10,000 nucleotides of DNA, taken from contig KV908700.1 of NCBI GenBank assembly GCA_002005505.1, positions 21,073 through 31,072 of the forward strand. The letters are read 5' to 3'. Source of the DNA: Botryococcus braunii. Taxonomy: Eukaryota > Chlorophyta > Trebouxiophyceae. The stretch's first letter is position 1, and every line of letters begins with the position of its first letter. Shown piece after piece: positions 1 to 6,009 of the stretch. The translations under genes and the position numbers were made by a program. The notes under the pieces were generated by a model. It did not search any database, had not been told where the DNA came from, and was given only the letters and a program-made list of their open reading frames with translations.

Positions 1-1
1 A

Positions 2-522
2 CTCACCAACGCCCCCGCTACCTTTCAACGCCTAATGAATGAAATCTTTCATGATTTCATAAGGGAAGGGTTTGTGGTAGTGTACCTTGACGATGTTCTA
101 ATTTTCAGTCGGGATGAAGAGGAGCATTATGCTCATCTTCGGAAGGTGTTCCAACGCCTTCGGGAAAAGGAATTGTTTGCAAAACTTGCCAAATGTGAAT
201 TCTTATGCTCAGAACTCAAATACCTCGGGCATATCATTGGCAAGGATGGACTGAAAGTGGACCCCCAAAAGGTGGAGGTAGTCAAGGATTGGCCCACACC
301 CCAAAACGTCACCGACGTGCGTAGATTTTTGGGGCTTGCAAATTATTTTCGAAAATTTATTCAGGGGTTCAGCTCACTTGCTGCACCTTTGACTAAACTG
401 TCCAGTAGCAAAAGTTCTTGGACTTGGGGAAAGGAGCAAGATGAGGCCCTTGCGGCTCTCAAGGATGCATTAATACAGGCACCCATACTATCACTGCCAG
501 ACCTTCGTAAACCCTTCCAGGT
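2..522 (+). pseudogene. pol: pol fragment: reverse transcriptase (palm-thumb) and connection, cut by TRIM
   Basis: This is the C-terminal part of a gypsy reverse transcriptase, which copies element RNA into DNA in the virus-like particle. The frame is open from base 2. It starts with a TNAPATFQRLMN-type motif, then the catalytic YLDD box at 83-94, the LKYLGHIIG segment, and the FLGLANYFRKFI motif of the thumb and connection. It ends inside the strand before the first RNase H aspartate, where the TRIM begins at 523. The same domain resumes in another frame at 1138. Reading into the TRIM gives a short tail and a stop at 578-580. The first ATG, at 35, is internal and not a real start. Confidence 0.93.
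518..522. repeat. Target site duplication CAGGT, left copy
   Basis: CAGGT directly precedes the TG of the left LTR. It matches 1135-1139 after the right LTR. The host pol frame reads correctly when only one copy is counted. Confidence 0.93.
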
Positions 523-681
523 TGTAGTGCGGAGAGGAGCGGATCGGGCCTGGGCATCCCGATCCGGCTCGGATACATAAGCGGGCGATTAATCGTACAA
601 TTACCTTGGTACTTTTAGCCGATCGGTTAGAACCGCGACTCTGGGTCGGGTCGGTCGAGGGTTCGATCCCCCGGCACAACA
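523..681 (+). repeat. TRIM 5' LTR (159 bp)
   Basis: It begins TGTAGTGCGG and ends GGCACAACA. It is identical base for base, by eye, to 976-1134. Its second half contains the tRNA-like segment with A and B boxes described separately. Confidence 0.95.
616..670 (+). promoter_or_regulatory. tRNA-like Pol III A and B boxes in TRIM 5' LTR
   Basis: TAGCCGATCGG at 616-626 matches the A-box consensus TRGYNNARNNG at 10 of 11 positions and continues GTTAGA-like, as in tRNA D arms. GGTTCGATCCC at 660-670 matches the B-box consensus GGTTCGANNCC fully. The 33-base gap is normal for a tRNA. Between them, a possible anticodon stem pairs 4 of 5 around a 7-base loop with T33 and CTG. The D, T and acceptor stems pair poorly, so this is a relic and not a working tRNA. 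A T5 run at 712-716 could stop Pol III, giving an RNA of roughly 115 nt that contains the primer binding site. Transcription is inferred. Confidence 0.6.
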
Positions 682-683
682 TC

Positions 684-694
684 TGGTATCGGCG
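684..694 (+). other. TRIM primer binding site, initiator-Met tRNA type
   Basis: TGGTATCGGCG begins two bases after the left LTR. The common plant site complementary to the 3' end of initiator tRNA-Met is TGGTATCAGAGC. The first seven bases match, and nine of the first eleven match. The position is as expected for priming minus-strand synthesis. Confidence 0.8.
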
Positions 695-963
695 ATCTGG
701 TTGATGGGCCATTTTTCATGGTAAATCGCCTCTGGTATGAGCGCGAGTCTGAGATGGGCCCATATCGATCGAAGGTGCTTGGTGCACGTGTTTGAGGCCC
801 CACGGGAGTGGCCATGTGATCAGGCACAGTGCAAAGTGGGGGATTCGGTGATCGGTGGCGATAATCGCGGGATGTAAGCGCGGTATATCTCCTTCCCGGG
901 CGGCCAATCGGGCCGCTGCCTCCTTACCTAGAGTGGAATACGAGCGAGGACGCTCGGTTCTTA

Positions 964-975
964 GGTGGGGGGAGA
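964..975 (+). other. TRIM polypurine tract
   Basis: GGTGGGGGGAGA directly abuts the right LTR, the place where plus-strand synthesis is primed. It is interrupted by a single T. Confidence 0.85.
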
Positions 976-1134
976 TGTAGTGCGGAGAGGAGCGGATCGG
1001 GCCTGGGCATCCCGATCCGGCTCGGATACATAAGCGGGCGATTAATCGTACAATTACCTTGGTACTTTTAGCCGATCGGTTAGAACCGCGACTCTGGGTC
1101 GGGTCGGTCGAGGGTTCGATCCCCCGGCACAACA
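976..1134 (+). repeat. TRIM 3' LTR (159 bp)
   Basis: This is the second copy of the 159 bp terminal repeat, following the purine tract at 964-975. No difference from the 5' LTR was found. Confidence 0.95.
1069..1123 (+). promoter_or_regulatory. tRNA-like Pol III A and B boxes in TRIM 3' LTR
   Basis: This is the identical copy of the 616-670 segment: A box 1069-1079, B box 1113-1123. The first T4 run downstream is at 1158-1161, in host RNase H sequence. A transcript from this copy would therefore carry about 25 bases of flanking DNA. Confidence 0.6.
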
Positions 1135-1139
1135 CAGGT
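1135..1139. repeat. Target site duplication CAGGT, right copy
   Basis: CAGGT directly follows the terminal CA of the right LTR and is identical to 518-522. Confidence 0.93.
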
Positions 1140-1998
1140 AATTTGTGATGCGAGTGATTTTGGGGTTGGCGCTGTACTATTGCAGGAAGGTCGAGTCATT
1201 GCTTATTACAGTAAGAAGCTCAATAGTGCAGAAAGGAACTATTCTGCAACTGAGAGGGAGTTACTTGCTGTAGTGTATGCCTTGACGGAATGGAGATGTT
1301 ATGTCCTAGGGAAACAAGTCACTGTCACCACAGACCATAAGTGTAACACTTTTCTTCAGCAACAGGTTGGTTTAAGCCCTCGGAGGGCACGGTGGGCTGA
1401 GAAGTTGCAGGAGTTCAACATTCTTTGGGTTTGGGAGCCTGGAAAGACTAACGTTGCGGATGCGTTGTCCAGGAACCCAGTCCTCCAGGGACAGCTCCAG
1501 GGACAACAGCAGCGCAACGTCTCCACGGAGCCCAACCCCGGGAAGGGGACCAATGCAACCTCGATGGATGGGGACGGGAGGGCCCGCTCGGGCTCCATCA
1601 CCCTCGGGTCTGACGGGTGTGACACCTTCTTGGAATTGTTGAAGGGTGCTTACGCACATGATTCGTGGTTGGGAACAAGGGCAAATAGGAGAAAAGTTCA
1701 CTTTACGGACGGGGTTTGGGAATTTGGAAGGGAGGGAAGAAAATATGTGCCTGCATTTTATGAAGTCCGGGATAAGGAAGGTCCAGTTGCTAGGAATCTG
1801 CGGCAGGACATATTGAAAGCTTTGCATGAACCTCCTTCTGTTGGTCATCCAGGCTTTGCGAAGATGTATGATCTAGTGAAGCGGGACTGGTGGTGGCCGG
1901 GAATGGCGGAGGATGTGCGGGAGTATGTGAAGTATTGTGATTCATGCCAGCGGGTGAAGGCCTCAAACCAGTTACCCGCAGGACTCTTACACCCTTAA
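1138..1998 (+). pseudogene. pol: pol fragment: RNase H and integrase zinc-binding domain, ends at premature TAA
   Basis: The frame resumes right after the TRIM. RNase H acidic residues are in place: Asp at 1147, Glu in ERELLA at 1258, Asp in TTDHK at 1333, and Asp in NVADALSR at 1459. RNase H degrades RNA in the RNA-DNA hybrid. A Gln/Gly-rich linker (about 1480-1610) follows. Next is the integrase HHCC finger: His at 1825 and 1846, Cys at 1936 and 1945, spaced H-x6-H-x29-C-x2-C. The frame stops at TAA 1996-1998, just before the integrase core. The family usually has Leu or a similar residue here, and the frame continues unchanged beyond, so a point nonsense mutation is the simplest reading. 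There is no true initiation codon because this is part of a polyprotein. Confidence 0.93.
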
Positions 1999-3183
1999 CA
2001 AATCCCCACAAGGAAATGGCAAAGCATCTCAATGGATTTCATCACGGGACTGCCTAAAAGCAAACACGGGCATAACGCAATATGGGTAGTGGTTGACAGG
2101 TTGAGCAAATGTGCCCACTTTGCCCCTACCACTACCAATGCAGATGCTTATGAAGTTGCTGTTCTGATGAGGGATAAAGTATGGAAGTATCACGGTTTCC
2201 CTGAAGAAATTGTTTCGGACCGAGATCCTCGGTTTGTGAATAATTTCATGAACACACTTCTAAGTCTGACGGGGTGCAAGCCGGCTCGAACTACGGCATA
2301 TCATCCTCAGTCAGATGGTCAAACGGAACGGGTGAATAGGATCTTGGAAGATTTTTTGAAACACTATGTCAAGGATAACCCAAGGGAGTGGGAGGATTAC
2401 CTTTCAGTGGCGGAATTTGCCTACAACAACTCTTGGCAAACTTCCCTAAACTCCACACCCTTCAGGTTAACATATGGGCAAGATCCAAATATACCGTTTG
2501 CGGTGGGACACATGGAGGGCACTAAGGTGGATAGGGCTGATCTCTTCATGAGAAAAATGCAAGACAAAATCACCCTTGCAAGGAAGTGTTTGCGTGCAGC
2601 TCAAGACCGTCAGACGGCCTATGCCAACCGGCATAGGAGGGAGGCCATCTACCAGGAAGGGGACTATGTCCTCCTTTCAACCCGTGCGGCCCCCACGCTA
2701 ACTTCAAACAGATTCAGCAAGCTGCAACCCAGGCACGTGGGACCCTTCAGGGTCATGGCGGTCACGCCCGACAACGTTAACTTCGTCACACTGGATCTTC
2801 CGGACCGGCTGGACATCCACCCCCGCATAAATGTCTGCTATTTGAAGCCATACTGGACACGTGAGGAGGCGCAGTCGCGTGGATACTGCCCCCCAAAAGT
2901 CATCACCAAAGCGGATGGCACCACTCACCTGGAGTGGGTAGTGGATGCACTAGTCGATCACCGGCTGTTGCACGACAAGGATGGGTTCTCCTACCATTTT
3001 GAGGATGGCACACCCTTTCTCGAGTACCTTGTAAAGTGGGCAGGCCATGGGGCCACAGAGGACTCATGGGAATCTCAGGAGGCATTCGAGACCCATCCCG
3101 GGCTGGTTAATACCTATCATAGACTCCAGGGGCTCGCCCCGCCCATTTGGGACCAGGTGGCGCTGCGCGACACCTTCCCTTGA
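1999..3183 (+). pseudogene. pol: pol fragment: integrase core, GPF module and C-terminal chromodomain
   Basis: This continues the same frame after the premature stop. The first ATG (2032) is an internal Met in the SMDFITGLP motif, not a normal start. Integrase catalytic residues are Asp 2035, Asp 2218 (VSDRDPRF) and Glu 2326 (SDGQTERVNR), giving D-x60-D-x35-E. A GPF motif at 2740-2748 is typical of chromoviral integrase C-termini. A chromodomain spans about 2932-3120, with aromatic residues in EWVVDALVDHR, YLVKWAGHG and DSWE. Such domains bind histone marks and steer integration toward heterochromatin. The stop is TGA at 3181-3183. All catalytic positions are intact, so the protein would be functional-looking were it not cut off from the upstream domains. 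Confidence 0.93.
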
Positions 3184-3470
3184 ACGGGCCCCTCCGGACG
3201 GTTGTCCCCCTCATTCCACTTGTGGAGTTCCCACCTGGTGTCTGGGAATACATGGGACGAGACCTATGGTAGGGACTGTATATCTTGTGTACTTTGGGAC
3301 AAGGGACGGGGTAGGTTGCCTACCTCGGTATGTGTGGCATGAGGCCTCATACCGCTTCGATGCATTGAACTCGGGGTTCTGCATTCAGGGATAGGAATTG
3401 AAGTACACATGGCGCGCAACCGCAGTCTGCTTAACTAGCACTTGGGACGTGGGCTTGAAGTACAGAAGTG

Positions 3471-3542
3471 ACTTGGAACCCTTGGCTATGGGCTACTTGG
3501 AACCCTTGGATATGGACTACTTGGCATCTTGGGATGGATTTC
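3471..3542. repeat. 24 bp tandem repeat, about 3 copies
   Basis: Units at 3471-3494 and 3495-3518 differ at 2 of 24 bases. A third unit at 3519-3542 is degenerate. Each begins ACTTGG. Confidence 0.8.
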
Positions 3543-3555
3543 TTTCTATGTACTA

Positions 3556-3588
3556 TATGTGTACCTTATGTGTACAGTATGTGTACAG
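3556..3588. repeat. 11 bp tandem repeat, 3 copies
   Basis: TATGTGTACAG is present at 3567-3577 and 3578-3588. TATGTGTACCT at 3556-3566 is a near copy. The repeat is local and probably arose by slippage. Confidence 0.8.
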
Positions 3589-3810
3589 TATGGACAATGT
3601 ATCATAAAGAAACTGTGTTGTATGGATAGCCACTTTAGGGAAGCATTGTGGACTGAGCTACACCTGTGTCATATTTATCTTGTTCGGATTGTTTATCGGT
3701 TGTGTCACAAGCATTGTATTGCTTTAATAAATAATAAATAGGGATGTGTCAATAAAGGCGGACTTGGATAGTTCGAAAGGAATAAGGCGAACGTTCGTCG
3801 TAGTTCGCCG

Positions 3811-3836
3811 TAATTTATCGTAATTTATCGTAATTA
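3811..3836. repeat. 10 bp A/T-rich tandem repeat
   Basis: TAATTTATCG occurs twice (3811-3820, 3821-3830), followed by TAATTA. It lies in an A/T-rich block that continues with TATATAG and TATCG repeats. Confidence 0.7.
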
Positions 3837-3919
3837 TATAGTATATATAGTACCGTGTCGTATCGTATCGTACAGTATTGTACTTAGGACTAAAATAAAG
3901 CACACCTAATAAATAAATT

Positions 3920-3945
3920 AAAAAAAAAACAAAAAAAAAAAAAAA
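3920..3945 (+). repeat. Internal poly(A) tract with upstream AATAAA
   Basis: 25 of 26 bases are A, with a single C at 3930. AATAAA at 3894-3899 lies 20 bases upstream, the spacing of a processed mRNA 3' end. I found no convincing target duplication on either side. Confidence 0.7.
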
Positions 3946-4126
3946 TGGACGCTTTAGTCAATTGCTTGGGATGATAGGGGAATAACTTGGAGGCGGGGAC
4001 CCTAATGTAACCCATTCGGCAAGGGTCTAACGGCGCTGGTGGATGGGCCGTTCGGTGACGACCATTCCCTTATAATTGTGGTCTACTGTATGTGTGTATG
4101 TGGCTGCATGAGGACATGCAGGAATT

Positions 4127-4136
4127 AAGGGGGGGA
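4127..4136 (+). other. Chromovirus polypurine tract
   Basis: AAGGGGGGGA lies directly before a TGATGTGATGG LTR start. This is the expected site for plus-strand priming. Confidence 0.8.
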
Positions 4137-4618
4137 TGATGTGATGGAATGTAGGGATTTCCCGGCATTTCTGGACATTTCCCTTACCCCCTAGCCTAGG
4201 CGCACATGTGGCGCACATGTCGTACGAGCAACGCGAGTACGCACGTGCCTAGCGTCTAGCCTTGGCTTCCTAGCCGTCGAATTCCATTGGATAGTTATGG
4301 ACGTTACTCTCATAGTAGGATTCTAGGATATTTTCTAGATACTATTGTAGAGGTTTGGTGGACTAGTGCGCTACCATTGGAGGAACGTGAACACACGATC
4401 ACGAACCACGGGAAGGAACGGATAGAGACGTAAGCCACGGGAAGACACGCACTCAGGTAATTTGGAAGCTTAGTAGACCACAAGTAGGGAGTGGAAGCTC
4501 CGTGAGGTGGGGGTTACTTGTAATTGGAAAGAGCGTCCAACTTGTCGGCCATCCGGCCTTGTCTCTCTCTCTCTCACAACTTGGAAATTCTCCCTAACTT
4601 GTGCATTCTACGACAACA
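4137..4618 (+). repeat. Chromovirus 3' LTR (end inferred)
   Basis: It begins TGATGTGATGG right after the purine tract. I place its end at ACAACA (4618), giving 482 bp, a usual size. Inside are an 11 bp tandem repeat (GGCGCACATGT at 4199-4209 and 4210-4220), a 10 bp direct repeat CCACGGGAAG (4406-4415 and 4435-4444), and a CT run near 4562-4575. The start is well supported. The end rests only on the terminal CA and the similar ACAACA end of other LTRs, because the 5' LTR is outside the window. Confidence 0.7.
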
Positions 4619-5084
4619 TGTGGTAGGTGAGAAAAAGCTTACTCCTAAACATTGGCCCAGTACACCTGCCAAGAGAAGACGAACAACATACAAAAAAGAT
4701 GCATGTATCTCACAACCTTGCAGGATTTGATTTTATTGAGAACTATCTCCCTCGATCTCAACGTACAAGCGCAGTGCTTTGTCAAAAGAGACGGAATCAC
4801 CGAATCTCTGACGCACGGAAAACACGTTTACCTGCCACTTACCTTAGTTCACGCGGCATGATGCCGTCCAAGAACGGCTTGTTTTTGAGTTTTGCAACGT
4901 TGGCCACTGTGGTGCGAAGTGTCTCCTCCTATTGCGGCTAGTAGGTCCGATAAACTCCATCCGTACGAAGTCGCGCACAAAATTCATAGCGTAACAAAAC
5001 TGCACAGCGCAGAGACTATGCCAACACCACACAGATATAACTTGAATCCCGGAATATGCTTTTTTTCTTAGATGTAGCCCTCCG

Positions 5085-5125
5085 TACCAGGAGAACAGGG
5101 ACTTCTCCTAGGAGAAGTCCTGGTA
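5085..5125. repeat. Perfect 22 bp palindrome within a longer inverted repeat
   Basis: Positions 5099-5120 are a perfect palindrome centred on CCTAGG. Outer arms TACCAGGA (5085-5092) and TCCTGGTA (5118-5125) extend it asymmetrically. It lies about 340 bases before the ACBP start. It could be a dimeric protein site, a hairpin, or a remnant of a mobile-element end. Confidence 0.8.
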
Positions 5126-5164
5126 AAGCGTCGTTCGAAGCGGGATTTCCACTAGTGCTGAGCC

Positions 5165-5173
5165 TTAGGGTTT
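5165..5173 (-). promoter_or_regulatory. Telo-box (AAACCCTAA) upstream of ACBP gene
   Basis: TTAGGGTTT on the + strand is the exact reverse complement of the plant telo-box AAACCCTAA. This element is common near the transcription start of plant housekeeping and growth genes. It lies 283 bases before the ACBP ATG. A role here is inferred. Confidence 0.45.
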
Positions 5174-5314
5174 CTGTACTGCACGCGGCTGCCGAAGCGC
5201 GGCCCTTATCGGCCGTATTCCTGATTCTATCGTAGTGCTTTCCGCATCATTTTCCGCTTCCGCATCTGCGATTTATTTCCGCACACCCTGAAGAAGAGCC
5301 AGTCGATTCGTGAG

Positions 5315-5323
5315 TATATATAT
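5315..5323 (+). promoter_or_regulatory. Probable TATA box of ACBP gene
   Basis: TATATATAT lies 133 bases before the ATG. Transcription would start near 5345-5355, leaving a leader of about 100 bases that contains no ATG before 5456. The overlapping GTGAGT at 5310 could instead be a splice donor of a leader intron, but no AG acceptor suits it before the ATG. Confidence 0.5.
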
Positions 5324-5455
5324 CGACCCTGTCGGACAGGATCAAAGCAAGGTGTATAGGTGTATCGGTCTACCTTGCGAGGTATTGGCATTTGTGATAC
5401 ATTGTATTCTACACCAACTATTTTGCCTGCTTTCTGGGCCTGTTTTGTTTGCAAC

Positions 5456-6009
5456 ATGGCCGGTGAAAGCCTTGAGGAGAGGTTTAAGAAAGCAGTTTGG
5501 CTCATCAGAAACGGTGACCCCATGCCCGCTGACAACCAGACAAAACTCAACTTCTACTCCTATTTTAAGCAAGTATGAAACCCATTTTCTGCATGGCACT
5601 TGTGGTTTGTTGGCCGAGTATAAGGACTTGTCAGCATTCCGTAACTTCTGTTGCTGGCGCGAGTTTTGCCTTTTCATGCGCACATTTATCAAGTTTTGCT
5701 TTGGCTTTCTGATTAGTCTGTTTGAGTTGATTCGGATGTTTTGGTCATTCCATGTGTTGCCCTTGTCGTCCAATTCGAGGGACGGGGGTACCGCTGCAGG
5801 CTACAGAGGGGGACGTAAAGGGAGATCGCCCCGGCATGTTAAGGATTGAGGCTCGTGCAAAATGGGACGCTTGGGCCAAGATGAAGGGAATGAGCAAAGA
5901 CGAGGCGATGCAAGGATACATTGACTTGCTGGGTGACCCCGACGTTTGGGAGAACCACGAGTTGCTCAAAACCAGGTACCTGGAAGACAAGGCAGCAGGG
6001 AAGGCTTGA
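5456..6009 (+). CDS. ACBP: Acyl-CoA-binding protein (ACBP), two exons: 5456-5572 and 5800-6009
   Basis: Small cytosolic-type ACBPs bind long-chain acyl-CoA esters and carry them between membranes and lipid enzymes. The spliced product is 108 residues. Exon 1 (39 codons) ends in FYSYFKQ. Exon 2 (69 codons) begins ATEGD and contains RPGM, AKWDAW and [10 protein letters not shown], the family hallmarks. Ligand residues known from bovine ACBP are kept: Tyr34, Lys38, Lys60 and Tyr79 match its Tyr28, Lys32, Lys54 and Tyr73; its Tyr31 is Phe37 here. The family is usually 86-92 residues. The excess is a charged C-terminal tail of about 20 residues after the fourth helix. There is no signal peptide or membrane segment. 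ATG 5456 is the first ATG after the TATA box, has A at -3 and G at +4, and lies downstream of an in-frame stop at 5357. Confidence 0.93.
5573..5799 (+). other. ACBP intron (227 bp, phase 0)
   Basis: The donor is CAA|GTATGA and the acceptor GCTGCAG|G. It splits the conserved KQ-AT pair of the ACBP signature, so joining these ends rebuilds the family motif. No in-frame product makes sense without removing it. Confidence 0.92.

Larger units (their letters stand above)
523..1134 (+). mobile_element. TRIM (terminal-repeat retrotransposon in miniature), 612 bp, complete
   Basis: Two identical 159 bp direct repeats, each starting TG and ending CA, flank a 294 bp centre. CAGGT is present on both sides (518-522 and 1135-1139), which is the 5 bp duplication expected from LTR-element integrase. 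A primer binding site follows the left repeat and a purine tract precedes the right one. The centre has no ORF of note, so the element is non-autonomous and must use enzymes from another retroelement. A 6 bp stem with a 4-base loop (941-956) sits just before the purine tract, and CGGCC/GGCCG arms lie at 901-915. Identical LTRs mean recent insertion. It lies in the same orientation as its chromovirus host and splits the host's RNase H domain. Confidence 0.95.
3184..4126 (+). other. Non-coding region between chromovirus pol and 3' LTR
   Basis: About 940 bp separate the pol stop from the polypurine tract. Short ORFs here look like none of the element's proteins. The region holds two blocks of tandem repeats (3471-3542, 3556-3588), AATAAA hexamers at 3726, 3733, 3751 and 3894, an A/T-rich stretch with 10 bp repeats (3811-3836), a 10 bp palindrome CGAACGTTCG at 3788-3797, and a poly(A) tract at 3920-3945. 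The stretch from 3946 to 4126 is G-rich and unremarkable. It may be an ordinary long 3' region of this chromovirus family, or contain a retroposed insert ending at the poly(A). Confidence 0.6.
1..4618 (+). mobile_element. Ty3/gypsy chromovirus LTR retrotransposon, 3' part, nested and defective
   Basis: The stretch reads RT - RNase H - integrase - chromodomain - non-coding 3' region - polypurine tract - LTR, which is the Ty3/gypsy order. The terminal chromodomain marks a chromovirus, a lineage that targets chromatin during integration. Gag, protease, most of RT and the 5' LTR would lie left of the window. The element carries a nested TRIM at 523-1134 and an in-frame stop at 1996-1998. Otherwise pol stays open for about 2.5 kb, so it is a fairly young but defective copy. 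The left edge is the window edge. The right edge is inferred from an ACAACA terminus at 4618 and could not be confirmed, because the 5' LTR and the 5' target duplication are not visible. Confidence 0.95.
4619..5310. other. Spacer between retrotransposon and ACBP gene; possible minus-strand exon remnants
   Basis: No gene is recognised. On the minus strand there is a consensus donor, CTAAG|GTAAGT (junction between 4843 and 4842), and a pyrimidine-rich acceptor, CTTGGCAG|G (junction between 4666 and 4665). They would bound a 177-base intron. The reading frame just before the donor (about 4928-4843) gives an untangled peptide ending in KPFLDGIMPRELR, and it continues in phase into 4665-4619, up to the LTR edge. 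I do not recognise this protein. The upper exon border is unclear, as its candidate acceptor lacks a pyrimidine tract. Plus-strand ORFs here show no family features. The rest holds the palindrome and telo-box listed separately. Confidence 0.3.

Noticed and set aside
616..680. A functional tRNA gene in the TRIM LTR
   Set aside because: A and B boxes are good, but the acceptor stem pairs only about 4 of 7, the T stem 3 of 5 and the D stem hardly at all. It is a tRNA-like promoter or relic.
751..770. TGGGCCCATA resembling the anticodon arm of initiator tRNA-Met within the TRIM
   Set aside because: Only ten bases, mostly a palindrome, and in the sense orientation while the primer site is antisense; chance is likely.
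491..1135. Two minus-strand ORFs sharing the same protein sequence over the TRIM
   Set aside because: They share sequence because both cover the identical LTRs. They run antisense to the element and match no family.
1372..1848. 158-codon minus-strand ORF
   Set aside because: It is antisense to the RNase H and integrase-finger coding region, whose catalytic residues are clearly on the + strand.
4562..4575. CT microsatellite
   Set aside because: Very short run inside the LTR; not worth a separate feature.
5310..5849. 179-codon plus-strand ORF and 143-codon minus-strand ORF over the ACBP gene
   Set aside because: Both run through the ACBP intron in other frames. The ACBP signature in the spliced frame explains the region better.
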